Positions 1 to 8,892 of a stretch of 64,000 nucleotides of DNA are shown here, one piece after another. Location: the NCBI RefSeq assembly GCF_902498825.1, contig NZ_LR701459.1, forward strand, positions 576,527 through 640,526, written 5' to 3'. The notes under the pieces are model-generated. The model saw only the letters and a list, made by a program, of their open reading frames with translations, did not search any database and was not told the DNA's origin. The stretch is from Rhizobium sp. EC-SD404 (lineage in GTDB: Bacteria; Pseudomonadota; Alphaproteobacteria; Rhizobiales; Rhizobiaceae). Each line of letters opens with the position of its first letter. The first letter of the stretch is position 1. The position numbers were made by a program, and so were the translations under genes.

Positions 1-90
1 CCGGAAGAAAGCCTGCTCTTTTCGCCGGAAGAAGTGGCCGCCAACCGTCGCGCATGGGTCGATGAGTGGCTGTCGGTGATGGCCGAATAA
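1..90 (+). CDS. thiB: Thiamine-binding periplasmic protein, C-terminal end (partial)
   Basis: The window opens inside an open frame that reads 29 codons and stops at TAA. The visible tail (ending DEWLSVMAE) resembles the C-terminus of the solute-binding protein of thiamine ABC importers. It sits 16 bases before thiP and is co-directional with thiP and thiQ, the usual thiBPQ order. The identification rests mainly on this context, because only 29 residues are visible. Any TPP riboswitch would be upstream of thiB and outside the window. Confidence 0.7.
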   Translation, partial: PEESLLFSPEEVAANRRAWVDEWLSVMAE

Positions 91-106
91 CCAGAGAGCC
101 GCCGCG

Positions 107-1729
107 ATGCGCGCCTATCGGGCCGATCCTCTGGATATCGCTTTCGGCATCGCGGCGCTTGCCATCATCCTCGGCATCGTCGGGTTAGCCGTCGCCGGGC
201 TGCTTGTGGCGGCAGGCGCCGACGCGTCGCGGTTCACGGCGTTCGATGCCTATACGATGCGTGTCGTTCGCTTCACGCTTTGGCAGGCCGGGCTTTCGAC
301 GCTGCTCTCGCTGGCCTTTGCCCTGCCGCTTGCACGGGCGCTGGCGCGGCGCCCGCATTTTGCGGGACGCGCCTGGATCTTGCGGCTCTTTGCCGTGCCG
401 CTCGGCCTGCCGGCCATCGTCGCGGCGCTCGGCATCATCGCCATTTGGGGGCGCCAAGGCGTCGTTAACGACGCGTACCGCTGGCTCGGGGCGGAGCAGC
501 CGATCTCCGTCTACGGTCTACCCGGCATCCTCATCGCCCACGTCTTCTTCAATATGCCGCTCGCAACGAGACTGCTGCTTGCAGCGCTGGAGCGCGCCCC
601 GGCGGAGTATTGGCGCAATGCCGCCCAACTGGGGCTTTCCGCCGGCTCGGTTTTCAGATTGATCGAGTGGCCGGCCATGGCGCGGGTGATCCCGGGCATC
701 GCCGGCCTCGTCTTCATGCTGTGCGCCACGAGCTTTACGCTGGTGCTTCTGCTTGGCGGCGGACCGGGAGCGACGACGATCGAGGTGGCGATCTATCAAG
801 CGCTGCGGTTCGACTTCGACCCACCGCGGGCGGTCACCCTCGCATTGATCCAGATCGCGCTGACCGGCGCCCTTCTCGGCGTGCTGGCGCTTCTGCCCCG
901 GCCAGAGGAAGGGCGCGGCGAAGGTGCCTTGCCGCGAAGGTTCGACGCGAAATCGCCAGGTGCGCTGGCTCTCGACACGCTGGTGATCGGCCTCGGCCTC
1001 GGCTTCGTGGCAGCACCGCTGGCGGCTACGCTGATGTCAGGTCTTGCTGCCGATTTGATCGCGCTTTTTGGCGAGGCGCTGGTGCAAAGAGCGCTCGTGA
1101 CGAGCCTTCTGATTGCAAGCGCTGCTGCATGCCTCTCCGTCCTCATGGCGGGCATGATTGCACGGGCGCGCCATGCCGCAAGCGGTGCGCGCCGCAAGCG
1201 CTGGGCAGCCCGAGGGCTTCGCACGTCGCTTGCCGGGGCGGGCTCGCTGATTCTTTTGGTACCGCCGGTCGTTCTTGGTGCCGGCTGGTTTCTCGTCTTG
1301 CGGGATCATGTCGATCCGTTTGCAGCGGCGCCGGTCATCGTGGTGGTCGTCAACGCGTTGATGGCGCTACCCTTCGCGTTGCGGGTGCTGGAGCCGGCCT
1401 ATGCCGGCCACATGCTGCGGACGGAACGGCTCAGTCTTTCCCTGGGGCTCTCGAGGTTGAGGCGGCTGTTGCGGGTGGACCTGCCGGCGCTGGGCCCGAC
1501 GATCGGCGCAGCGTTTGCGTTCTCGATGGCGCTCTCGCTCGGCGATCTCGGTGCCATCGCGCTTTTCGGAAGCCAGGATCTGGTGACATTGCCCTATCTG
1601 CTGCTTCAACGAATGGGCAGCTATCGCACCGATGATGCGGCCGGGCTGGCGCTCATTCTCGGTTTTCTCTGCCTTCTGTTCATGATCGCCGGGACCCGCT
1701 ATGGCGGCGGCAGCGCGCGGGAAGCATGA
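107..1729 (+). CDS. thiP: Thiamine/thiamine pyrophosphate ABC transporter permease ThiP
   Basis: A 540-residue inner-membrane protein made of two tandem permease halves, as in ThiP, where one long chain replaces two subunits. About twelve hydrophobic segments are visible, starting at residues 11-36. Each half has an EAA-like cytoplasmic loop (around residues 165-185 and 445-470) that would contact the ATPase. The start ATG lies 16 bases after the thiB stop, and the end overlaps the thiQ start. The protein would move thiamine delivered by ThiB across the inner membrane using ATP hydrolysed by ThiQ. Length and context match the family. Substrate is inferred from homology and gene order. Confidence 0.88.
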   Translation: MRAYRADPLDIAFGIAALAIILGIVGLAVAGLLVAAGADASRFTAFDAYTMRVVRFTLWQAGLSTLLSLAFALPLARALARRPHFAGRAWILRLFAVPLGLPAIVAALGIIAIWGRQGVVNDAYRWLGAEQPISVYGLPGILIAHVFFNMPLATRLLLAALERAPAEYWRNAAQLGLSAGSVFRLIEWPAMARVIPGIAGLVFMLCATSFTLVLLLGGGPGATTIEVAIYQALRFDFDPPRAVTLALIQIALTGALLGVLALLPRPEEGRGEGALPRRFDAKSPGALALDTLVIGLGLGFVAAPLAATLMSGLAADLIALFGEALVQRALVTSLLIASAAACLSVLMAGMIARARHAASGARRKRWAARGLRTSLAGAGSLILLVPPVVLGAGWFLVLRDHVDPFAAAPVIVVVVNALMALPFALRVLEPAYAGHMLRTERLSLSLGLSRLRRLLRVDLPALGPTIGAAFAFSMALSLGDLGAIALFGSQDLVTLPYLLLQRMGSYRTDDAAGLALILGFLCLLFMIAGTRYGGGSAREA

Positions 1730-2460
1730 GCATGAGCGGTATGATGCCACCGACGATCGAGTTCGATGATGTGCGCTTTCGTTACGGTCGTGGCGGCATG
1801 GAGATGGCGTTTGCCACTGTCGTTCCGGGGGGCAGCATTACCGCCATCATGGGTCCGTCTGGATCGGGCAAGTCCACCCTGTTTGCGCTGCTCGCGGGGT
1901 TCGAGCAACCGCAGCACGGGATGATCCGCATCGGGATGGTCGACGTGACGCGGCTGGCGCCGGCCGAACGGCCGATTTCCATGGTCTTTCAGGACAACAA
2001 TCTCTTTGCCCATCTCGACGTTGCCGCGAACATCGCGCTCGGGCAGGGCGCGCGCGATGCCAAAAGCGCCGCCGGCAAGGAGCAGGCGTCCGATGCGCTT
2101 CGGCGCGTCGGACTCGAAGGCTTCGAGCGCCGGCGGCCTGCGTCGCTTTCGGGTGGCGAGCGGCAGCGCGTCGCGATGGCGCGGGCGCTGGTTCGGGCGA
2201 GGCCGGTGCTGCTGCTGGACGAACCTTTTGCCGCGCTCGGTCCCGGTCTGCGCGACGATATGCGCGCGCTCATCGCTGATCTGCACCGGCAGAGCGCGTT
2301 GACCACGCTGATCATCACCCATCAGCCGGAGGATGCGCGCGCCATTTGCGACCGCATTATCTACATCGAGACAGGCAAGGTCCAGGCGAACGAGCCGACG
2401 CAATCGATGTTCGAACGGGCTGATCTTGCCGGATGGCGGGACTATCTCGGAACTGATTGA
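1726..2460 (+). CDS. thiQ: Thiamine ABC transporter ATP-binding protein ThiQ
   Basis: A 244-residue ABC ATPase. Walker A is GPSGSGKST (about residues 43-51), the signature is LSGGERQR (about 140-147), Walker B is VLLLDEPF (about 161-168), and the switch histidine lies in ITHQPEDA. The start ATG at 1726 overlaps the thiP stop by four bases (ATGA) and follows a GGGAAG ribosome-binding site; a second ATG at 1732 is possible. Translational coupling with thiP fits a transporter operon. The size is the usual one for ThiQ, without an extra regulatory domain. Confidence 0.9.
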   Translation: MSMSGMMPPTIEFDDVRFRYGRGGMEMAFATVVPGGSITAIMGPSGSGKSTLFALLAGFEQPQHGMIRIGMVDVTRLAPAERPISMVFQDNNLFAHLDVAANIALGQGARDAKSAAGKEQASDALRRVGLEGFERRRPASLSGGERQRVAMARALVRARPVLLLDEPFAALGPGLRDDMRALIADLHRQSALTTLIITHQPEDARAICDRIIYIETGKVQANEPTQSMFERADLAGWRDYLGTD

Positions 2461-2635
2461 GACGATCCGTCAGCCGAGCCGGACAAAAATGTCACAGGTC
2501 GACCCGCGTCCTTCCGATGGAACCAACGTGCGCAAGATCGGCCTTTGAACCGACCTTTTGCTGTTGTAATGCTCCAGTCATCGGCTGGCATCCCGCGGGG
2601 CGACGAACCTGTTTCAATCGATTGCACATGATTGG

Positions 2636-4123
2636 GTGCCGCGTCAGCGGCGTGGAACTGCGAGCGGCAAGGCCGTCGCGGCAGTGATCCTTATTGCCTG
2701 CATGATTGTGCTGTCGGGCTGTCAGAGCATCATAAGCGAGCAAGACACCGTCGTGCTTGCGCCATCGCAAACCCCGCAGACCGTGGAGCAGATCGCGCGC
2801 GATGATCCGCGTGCCCAGCTCGGCGCTCGCGAACACCCGCGGATCGTTGCAAGCTATGGCGGCGAGTATCGGGATCAGCGCACAGAACTGCTTCTGGCGC
2901 GTATCGTCGGCAAACTGACCGAGGTTTCGGAGAATCCCCGGCAGACCTACCGCATCACGGTCCTGAATTCGCCGGCGATCAATGCTTTTGCCCTTCCCGG
3001 CGGCTATCTCTACATCACGCGTGGCCTTCTGGCGCTTGCCAACGATGCGGCGGAAGTCGCGGCCGTCCTTTCCCACGAGATGGCCCATGTGACGGCCAAT
3101 CACGGGATCGAGCGGCAGCAGCGCGAAGAGGCCGAAGCGATTGCGGGGCGTGTCGTGTCGGAAGTGTTGTCGGGCGATATTGCGGGGCGTCAGGCGCTGG
3201 CGCGAGGCCAGTTGCGACTGGCCGCCTTTTCACGCAACCAGGAGCTCCAGGCCGACGTGATCGGTATTCGGATGCTCGGCGAAGCGGGCTATGACCCCTA
3301 TGCGGCGGCGCGTTTCCTGGAATCCATGGCATCCTATTCGCGCTACCGCTCGGCCGAGCCGAACGACGATCCGCAGATGGACTTTCTCGCGAGCCACCCG
3401 ACGGCGCCGCAGCGCATCGAACTTGCCCGCCGCCACGCACGCGCATTCGGTCCCGAAGGCGTCGGAACGGCAGACCGAGACCTCTATCTCGACGGCATTT
3501 CCGGGCTTCTCTTCGGCGATAGCCCGGAAGAAGGCTACGTGCGCGGACGGAGCTTCCTTCATCCGAACTTGCGCATTCGCTTCGATGTGCCCCAGGGCTT
3601 CGAAATCGACAACACGGCCGAAGCGGTTCTGGCGACGGGGCCGAACGACCTCGCAATCCGCTTCGACGGTGTCGACGATCCGGGTACGTCGCTTGCCGAG
3701 TACATGCGCAGCGGCTGGGTGACCGGGCTTGACGAGGCGTCGCTCAGGCCGCTCACGATCAACGGCCTGGAGGCGCTCAGCGCCCGCGCAGCCGCCGATC
3801 GCTGGTCGTTCGACGTCACGATCGTCAAGGTCGACGACCAGATCTACCGTTTCCTGACGGCTGCACCGCGCGGCAGCAGGCAATTGGACGAAGCCGCGAA
3901 TGTCCTGAAGACGACGTTCCGCCGCATGACGGCTGGCGAGGCGGTTGCCCTGCAGCCGCTACGCCTGCGCGTACTGACAGCGGCCCCCGGGGATACGGTG
4001 CAGTCGCTTTCCGCCCGGATGGAGGGCGATGAACGCCGCGAGCAGCTGTTCCGTCTGATCAACGCACTTGGGCCGACCGGTCAGGTGGCGCCAGGCATGC
4101 GGGTAAAGCTGATCACCCAATAG
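2636..4123 (+). CDS. Periplasmic M48-family zinc metalloprotease, lipoprotein, with LysM-like C-terminus
   Basis: A 495-residue protein with a GTG start and an N-terminal signal ending in the lipobox LSGC (Cys near residue 29), so probably a lipoprotein. The zinc motif HEMAH is at about residues 146-150, and a downstream NQELQAD segment supplies the third ligand, as in BepA/LoiP-type M48 proteases. Residues 440-495 resemble a LysM-like repeat (PGDTVQSLSARM ... APGMRVKLI), suggesting cell-wall contact. It probably takes part in envelope quality control, degrading or assisting outer-membrane proteins. It stands alone, 175 bases after thiQ. The exact start is uncertain because no ATG is in frame before the signal peptide. 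Confidence 0.82.
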   Translation: MPRQRRGTASGKAVAAVILIACMIVLSGCQSIISEQDTVVLAPSQTPQTVEQIARDDPRAQLGAREHPRIVASYGGEYRDQRTELLLARIVGKLTEVSENPRQTYRITVLNSPAINAFALPGGYLYITRGLLALANDAAEVAAVLSHEMAHVTANHGIERQQREEAEAIAGRVVSEVLSGDIAGRQALARGQLRLAAFSRNQELQADVIGIRMLGEAGYDPYAAARFLESMASYSRYRSAEPNDDPQMDFLASHPTAPQRIELARRHARAFGPEGVGTADRDLYLDGISGLLFGDSPEEGYVRGRSFLHPNLRIRFDVPQGFEIDNTAEAVLATGPNDLAIRFDGVDDPGTSLAEYMRSGWVTGLDEASLRPLTINGLEALSARAAADRWSFDVTIVKVDDQIYRFLTAAPRGSRQLDEAANVLKTTFRRMTAGEAVALQPLRLRVLTAAPGDTVQSLSARMEGDERREQLFRLINALGPTGQVAPGMRVKLITQ

Positions 4124-4316
4124 ACAGGCCGATATACCGCTTTGATCGCGGGTATATGCTTTTGCATGGACGTCGCCCAAGAGCATGATTTTGCTCATCC
4201 CGGCCCCGTCGCAGCGTCACGCTTGCAATGGTGGCTGCGCGGCAAAGCGGCATCTTGCAATGGTGCTGCAAAGCCGCTACCCCACCACCACTCACGAAGG
4301 ACGGCGTGGAGCACGC
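4124..4316. promoter_or_regulatory. fdxA upstream region with 12-base direct repeat
   Basis: This non-coding stretch contains two exact copies of CTTGCAATGGTG, at 4222-4233 and 4254-4265, spaced 32 bases start to start (about three helical turns). A short hairpin (GAGCA ... TGCTC, around 4180-4195) lies before them. The arrangement could be an operator for fdxA or a duplication by chance. No clear -35/-10 pair was found. Confidence 0.3.
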
Positions 4317-4655
4317 ATGACGTATCTGGTCACCGACAACTGCATCAAATGCAAATATATGGACTGCGTGGAAGTCTGCCCAGTGGACTGCTTCTACGAG
4401 GGCGAGAACATGCTCGTCATCCATCCGGACGAGTGCATCGACTGCGGTGTCTGCGAGCCGGAATGCCCTGCCGATGCCATCAAGCCCGACACTGAGCCGG
4501 GTCTCGACAAATGGCTTCAGGTGAACACCGAGTTTGCCGAGAAATGGCCGAATATCACGGTCAAGCGCGACTCTCCCGCCGACGCTGCGGAGTTCGACGG
4601 CGTCGAAGGCAAGTTCGAGAAATACTTCTCCGAAGCACCCGGCGAGGGCGACTGA
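4317..4655 (+). CDS. fdxA: Seven-iron ferredoxin FdxA
   Basis: A 112-residue [3Fe-4S][4Fe-4S] ferredoxin of the Azotobacter FdI type. The first cysteine set is [14 protein letters not shown] (from residue 9) and the second is [12 protein letters not shown] (from about 40). The family has a long C-terminal segment after the clusters, seen here as residues 60-112. It is a soluble low-potential electron carrier; partners are not known from this context. The ATG at 4317 follows a GAAGGA site and gives the standard family length; in-frame starts further upstream would add a tail atypical of the family. In rhizobia fdxA is usually next to carD, as here. Confidence 0.93.
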   Translation: MTYLVTDNCIKCKYMDCVEVCPVDCFYEGENMLVIHPDECIDCGVCEPECPADAIKPDTEPGLDKWLQVNTEFAEKWPNITVKRDSPADAAEFDGVEGKFEKYFSEAPGEGD

Positions 4656-5050
4656 GACAATCTGCCGCGCTTATCGCCTGTGGATGGTGATTCGGGCTTC
4701 GTTGCGATTCGGTGTTGGCGCACCGAACGATCTGTCGTGCATGACGGATCGAGCAAATATTTGATTTCGGGTGATTTTTGTGTTAGATAAGCACAATTGT
4801 CGTCATGTGGCGGCAATGCGTCGACCGCAACGACACCACGAAAGAACGTTCCCTGTCTTTTCAGCTGTATAAGATGGCGACCCCGTGTTGGCCAGTGCCA
4901 ACCTTGTTTCGCGGCGTGGCTGCGTCTCGCAGGTACTCACGACGGAATGAAACGGGATGGACCTGATCGTCCTTCTCACTGTCCGGCTCGACCGGGCCTT
5001 ATGCTTGTCCCGGCTGGGCCGGGGCGCGTAACAGGGAGTCTCGAGAACGA
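4656..5050. promoter_or_regulatory. fdxA-carD intergenic region, probable carD promoter and leader
   Basis: No gene is supported in these 395 bases. A candidate housekeeping promoter is TTGATT at 4761-4766, a 16-base gap, and TTAGAT at 4783-4788. If it is used, carD has a leader of about 260 bases. A GC-rich hairpin (CCCGGC, loop TGG, GCCGGG; 5009-5023) lies just before the carD ribosome-binding site (GGGAG near 5034) and might affect its translation. The promoter call is weak. Confidence 0.35.
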
Positions 5051-5635
5051 ATGACAATGCAGATTAAAAAATCCAACCAGCGCCAGGGCTTCAAAACGGG
5101 CGAAGCGATTGTCTATCCCGCACATGGCGTCGGTACCATCGTCGCCATCGAAGAGCAGGAAGTCGCCGGCCACAAGCTCGAGCTTTTCGTCATCGACTTC
5201 GAGAAGGACAAGATGCGCCTGAAGGTGCCCGTCGCCAAGGCGCTGAGCATCGGTATGCGCAAGCTGTCCGAGACTGATTTCGTCGAGCGCGCCCTCAAAG
5301 TCGTTCAGGGTCGCGCGCGCGTCAAGCGCACCATGTGGTCGCGCCGTGCGCAGGAATACGATGCAAAGATCAACTCCGGCGATCTCATTTCGATCGCGGA
5401 GGTCGTGCGCGATCTTTACCGCGCCGAGAACCAGCCTGAGCAGTCTTATTCCGAGCGCCAGCTCTATGAAGCGGCACTTGACCGGATGGCCCGTGAAATC
5501 GGCGCCGTCAACAAGATGTCCGATACCGAAGCCGTTCGCCTGATCGAGGTCAATCTCAACAAGGGTCCGAAGCGCGGCAAGGCCGTCGACGAAGACGAGA
5601 CCACGGACGAGGCTTCTCAAGACGAAGCAGCTTAA
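5051..5635 (+). CDS. carD: CarD-family transcriptional regulator
   Basis: A 194-residue protein. Residues 15-75 form the Tudor-like RNA-polymerase-interacting domain (starting GFKTGEAIVYPAHGVG), followed by an alpha-helical DNA-binding region (75-165) and an acidic tail of Asp, Glu and Ala. CarD proteins bind the beta subunit of RNA polymerase and stabilise open complexes, notably at ribosomal promoters. In alphaproteobacteria such proteins affect the starvation and stress response. ATG 5051 or the in-frame ATG at 5057 could be used. The gene is monocistronic, closed by a strong terminator. Confidence 0.92.
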   Translation: MTMQIKKSNQRQGFKTGEAIVYPAHGVGTIVAIEEQEVAGHKLELFVIDFEKDKMRLKVPVAKALSIGMRKLSETDFVERALKVVQGRARVKRTMWSRRAQEYDAKINSGDLISIAEVVRDLYRAENQPEQSYSERQLYEAALDRMAREIGAVNKMSDTEAVRLIEVNLNKGPKRGKAVDEDETTDEASQDEAA

Positions 5636-5661
5636 CCGGCTTCATCGTTCCAATGATCCCT

Positions 5662-5693
5662 AAAAAGCTCGGGCCTCGGCCCGGGCTTTTTTT
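5662..5693 (+). terminator. Rho-independent terminator of carD
   Basis: A nine-base-pair stem (AGCTCGGGC / GCCCGGGCT, one T-G pair) with a CTCG loop is followed by seven T residues and preceded by an A tract. It lies 26 bases after the carD stop. Confidence 0.9.
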
Positions 5694-5788
5694 GTCGCAT
5701 TCGATCAAATCGCACGAAACATTTGAATGATCCGCAACCTTTGGCGCTGCGTATTGTTTGCAGATAAGCCGACACAGAGGGTCCGCTG

Positions 5789-6643
5789 ATGGATAGTGCA
5801 GCCCGCAGGCATATGGTGAAGGCGGCTATGGCCGCTCCCTATCTGGAACGTGACGAAGAGCACCAGCTTGCCGTTCGATGGAAAGAACAGCAGGACCAGG
5901 ATGCCCTGCATCGTATCACGACCGCCCATATGCGTCTCGTGATCTCGATGGCTTCGAAGTTTCGGAATTTCGGATTGCCCATGGGCGACCTGATCCAGGA
6001 AGGCCATGTGGGCCTCTTGGAGGCGGCAGCGCGTTTCGAGCCGGACCGTGAGGTTCGCTTCTCCACCTATGCGACGTGGTGGATCCGTGCGTCCATCCAG
6101 GACTATATCCTTCGCAACTGGTCGATCGTTCGAGGCGGTACCAGCTCTGCACAGAAGGCACTCTTCTTCAATCTTCGACGTCTACGCGCGCGGCTGTCGC
6201 AGGGCAGCGAAATGTTGACCGAGAGCGCGATCCACCAGGAGATCGCGACGGCACTCGGCGTTCAGGTCAAGGACGTCGCGGTCATGGATGCCCGCCTTTC
6301 GGGCTCCGATACGTCGCTCAACGCACCCGTCGGTGACGGCGATTCCGGCAGCGCCGATCGGGTGGATTTTCTACGTTGCGACGCGCCGCTGCCGGACGAA
6401 CAGGTCTTGCAGTCGATCGATGACGAGCGACGGTCAGCTTGGCTGAAAAGTGCGCTGACGACGCTCAACGCGCGCGAATTGCGCATCATCCGCGAGCGGC
6501 GGCTGGCGGAAGAGGGCGCGACATTGGAGTCGCTCGGCTCAGAACTCGGCATCTCCAAGGAGCGCGTGCGGCAGATCGAAAGCCGTGCGCTCGAAAAGCT
6601 GCGTCAGGCTTTGTCCCACCAGTTGCCCGCGCTTCAGGCTTGA
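5789..6643 (+). CDS. rpoH2: RNA polymerase sigma-32-family factor, RpoH2 type
   Basis: A 284-residue sigma factor. Region 2 spans about residues 45-115 (GDLIQEGHVGLLEAAARF, FSTYATWWIRASIQDY). The RpoH box QKALFFNLR is at 122-130, and region 4.2 helix-turn-helix is near 245-271 (LGISKERVRQIESRAL). The N-terminus with SAPYLE-like sequence and the phrase WSIVRGGTSSAQKALFFNLR match the rhizobial RpoH2 group rather than RpoH1, which reads WSLVKMGTTANQK. RpoH2 serves oxidative (singlet oxygen) and other stress responses in alphaproteobacteria, which is relevant for a phototroph. RBS GAGGG precedes the ATG. No EcfG-type promoter was found in its short upstream region. Confidence 0.88.
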   Translation: MDSAARRHMVKAAMAAPYLERDEEHQLAVRWKEQQDQDALHRITTAHMRLVISMASKFRNFGLPMGDLIQEGHVGLLEAAARFEPDREVRFSTYATWWIRASIQDYILRNWSIVRGGTSSAQKALFFNLRRLRARLSQGSEMLTESAIHQEIATALGVQVKDVAVMDARLSGSDTSLNAPVGDGDSGSADRVDFLRCDAPLPDEQVLQSIDDERRSAWLKSALTTLNARELRIIRERRLAEEGATLESLGSELGISKERVRQIESRALEKLRQALSHQLPALQA

Positions 6644-6756
6644 AGGCAGGCGTTTCGTCCGCAGGTCTCCCGACGCAATCGCGGCGGCAAGCTTGACGTC
6701 GTGGCTGCCGCCGAGGCACTTACCGGCCCATGAACGAGCCAGGGAGTGGACCTGCC

Positions 6757-7596
6757 ATGCGGTTTGACGGCACCGAAGCCTATATTGCGGAAAAGGATCT
6801 AACGGTCGCCGTCAATGCGGCAATCGCTCTGCAGAAGCCACTGCTGGTCAAAGGCGAGCCTGGCACCGGAAAAACCGAACTCGCTCGCCAACTGGCCTCC
6901 GCACTCGGTCTCGATCTCCTCGAATGGCATGTGAAGTCGACCACAAAGGCCCAGCAGGGTCTCTACGAGTACGATGCCGTATCGCGGCTGCGCGATAGCC
7001 AGCTCGGCGACGACCGCTTCAACGACATCGGCAATTATATTCGCCGAGGCAAGCTCTGGGATGCCTTCGATGCCGACAAGCGCGTCGTGCTTCTGATCGA
7101 CGAGATCGACAAGGCCGACATCGAGTTTCCGAACGACCTCCTGCAGGAACTCGACCGGATGGAGTTCCACGTCTATGAAACGGGAGAGACGATCCGCGCC
7201 CGCCATCGGCCGATCGTCATCATAACGTCCAACAATGAAAAGGAACTGCCGGACGCCTTCCTGCGCCGCTGCTTCTTCCATTTCATCCGCTTTCCCGACA
7301 TCTCGACCCTTCATCGGATCGTCGAGGTCCATTACCCGGGCATCAAGCAGAACCTGGTGCGCGCCGCGCTGACGCAGTTCTACGAGATCCGCGATGTTCC
7401 GGGCCTGAAGAAGAAGCCGTCCACATCGGAAGCGCTCGATTGGATCCGCCTGCTCGTCGCCGACGACGTGGCGCCGGAAGACCTGCGCGGCGACGCCAAG
7501 AACGCCTTGCCGCGCCTGCATGGCGCGCTCCTGAAAAACGAACAGGACGTCCACCTCTTCGAACGCCTTGCCTTCATGGCGCGGCGTCAGGGTTAG
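6757..7596 (+). CDS. MoxR-family AAA+ ATPase
   Basis: A 279-residue AAA+ ATPase with Walker A GEPGTGKT (about residues 32-39), Walker B VVLLIDEID (about 108-116), and a sensor segment IVIITSNNEKELPDAFLRRC with an arginine finger. MoxR proteins act as chaperones with VWA-domain partners in metal insertion or complex assembly. The partner gene begins nine bases downstream. The start at 6757 gives MRFDGTEAY, typical of this family, and has GGGAG ten bases before it; an ATG at 6730 would add nine residues. The substrate of the pair is unknown. Confidence 0.86.
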   Translation: MRFDGTEAYIAEKDLTVAVNAAIALQKPLLVKGEPGTGKTELARQLASALGLDLLEWHVKSTTKAQQGLYEYDAVSRLRDSQLGDDRFNDIGNYIRRGKLWDAFDADKRVVLLIDEIDKADIEFPNDLLQELDRMEFHVYETGETIRARHRPIVIITSNNEKELPDAFLRRCFFHFIRFPDISTLHRIVEVHYPGIKQNLVRAALTQFYEIRDVPGLKKKPSTSEALDWIRLLVADDVAPEDLRGDAKNALPRLHGALLKNEQDVHLFERLAFMARRQG

Positions 7597-7605
7597 CGCC
7601 CGGCC

Positions 7606-8790
7606 ATGTTTCTCCCCTTTTTCCTCGAACTGAAAGCGGCGGGCGTTCCCGTTTCGCTGGGCGAGTATCTTGCGCTGCTGGAGGGTTTGGAGGCGGAGCT
7701 TGTCACCTATGACGTCGAGGGCTTTTACTACCTTGCCCGGGCGACGCTGGTGAAGGATGAGCGGTTCATCGACCGGTTCGACAAGGTCTTTGCCCATGCG
7801 TTTCGCGGGGTCGAGGCGGTTACGGGAGAGGAGGGCGCTTTTCCCGTCGCCCTGCCTGAGGAGTGGCTGCGACGGCTCGCGGAAAAACATCTGAGCGAAG
7901 ACGAGAAGAAGCTCGTCGAGGCGCTGGGTGGCTTCGAGAAGCTGATGGAGACGCTGAAGCAGCGCCTGGAGGAGCAGAAGGGGCGCCACCAGGGCGGCTC
8001 GAAATGGATCGGTACGGCCGGCACCTCGCCCTTCGGTGCCTATGGCTACAATCCGGAAGGTGTGCGTATCGGGCAGGACGGCAGCCGGCACCGCCGGGCG
8101 GTCAAGGTTTGGGACAAGCGCGATTTTCGCGATCTCGACGACCGGGTCGAACTGGGCACGCGCAACATCAAGATCGCCCTGAAACGCCTGCGCCGATGGG
8201 TGCGGGCAGGCGCGGCCGAGGAACTCGACCTCGGCGGTACGATCAAGTCGACGGCCGAGCACGGCTATCTCGACGTGCGCACGCGACCCGAACGGCGCAA
8301 CGCGATCAAGCTTCTGATGTTCTTCGATGTCGGCGGCTCGATGGACGATCACATCAAGACCGTGGAAGAGCTCTTTTCCGCGGCGCGCGCCGAGTTTCGG
8401 CACATGGATTACTTCTACTTTCACAACTGCCTCTATGAAGGCGTGTGGAAGGACAATCGCCGGCGCCACGAGGCAGTGCTGCCCACCTACGATCTCATCC
8501 GTACCTATGGTTCCGACTACCGGGTGATCTTCGTCGGCGATGCGGCGATGAGCCCTTACGAGATCGTCTATCCGGGCGGGTCCGTCGAGCACTGGAACAA
8601 GGAAGCCGGGCAGGTCTGGCTGGAGCGGGTGCTCGCCCATTTCCCGAAGGCTGCCTGGCTGAATCCCACGCCGCAGGCTCATTGGGGCTATACCCATTCG
8701 ATCGGGCTGATACGGCAGATCGTCAACGACCGCATGTTTCCGTTGACGCTCGGCGGGCTTGAAGCTGCAACGCGGGAATTGACGCGCTGA
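7606..8790 (+). CDS. CoxE-like VWA domain protein, partner of MoxR ATPase
   Basis: A 394-residue protein. The N-terminal 200 residues are charged and helical; the von Willebrand A fold follows at about 225-375. The metal-ion site is FDVGGSMD, a DxGGS variant in which the first serine of the DxSxS motif is glycine. The gene lies nine bases after the MoxR ATPase, so the two are co-expressed. Such pairs work on assembly or activation of a target complex; the target cannot be read from the window. Confidence 0.8.
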   Translation: MFLPFFLELKAAGVPVSLGEYLALLEGLEAELVTYDVEGFYYLARATLVKDERFIDRFDKVFAHAFRGVEAVTGEEGAFPVALPEEWLRRLAEKHLSEDEKKLVEALGGFEKLMETLKQRLEEQKGRHQGGSKWIGTAGTSPFGAYGYNPEGVRIGQDGSRHRRAVKVWDKRDFRDLDDRVELGTRNIKIALKRLRRWVRAGAAEELDLGGTIKSTAEHGYLDVRTRPERRNAIKLLMFFDVGGSMDDHIKTVEELFSAARAEFRHMDYFYFHNCLYEGVWKDNRRRHEAVLPTYDLIRTYGSDYRVIFVGDAAMSPYEIVYPGGSVEHWNKEAGQVWLERVLAHFPKAAWLNPTPQAHWGYTHSIGLIRQIVNDRMFPLTLGGLEAATRELTR

Positions 8791-8811
8791 GCCTAAAGTC
8801 GTTTGCTCGAC

Positions 8812-8837
8812 GGAACGTGCCTGCTGCTATCCCCGTT
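8812..8837 (+). promoter_or_regulatory. Candidate EcfG (RpoE2) general-stress promoter for gabD
   Basis: GGAAC at 8812-8816 and CGTT at 8834-8837 are separated by exactly 17 bases, the consensus of alphaproteobacterial EcfG promoters. The -10 element lies 55 bases before the gabD ATG. The same spacing occurs before the PfpI-like gene at 34915. Confidence 0.65.
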
Positions 8838-8892
8838 TGAGGGACAACAGCCATCACCAAAAATCCACTTAAGAACGGACAGGGAGAGCGTC

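Noticed and set aside
4829..4852. AACG ... GTTCC as a minus-strand EcfG promoter before carD
   Set aside because: The spacing is 15 bases, and it would point away from carD into the 3' end of fdxA.
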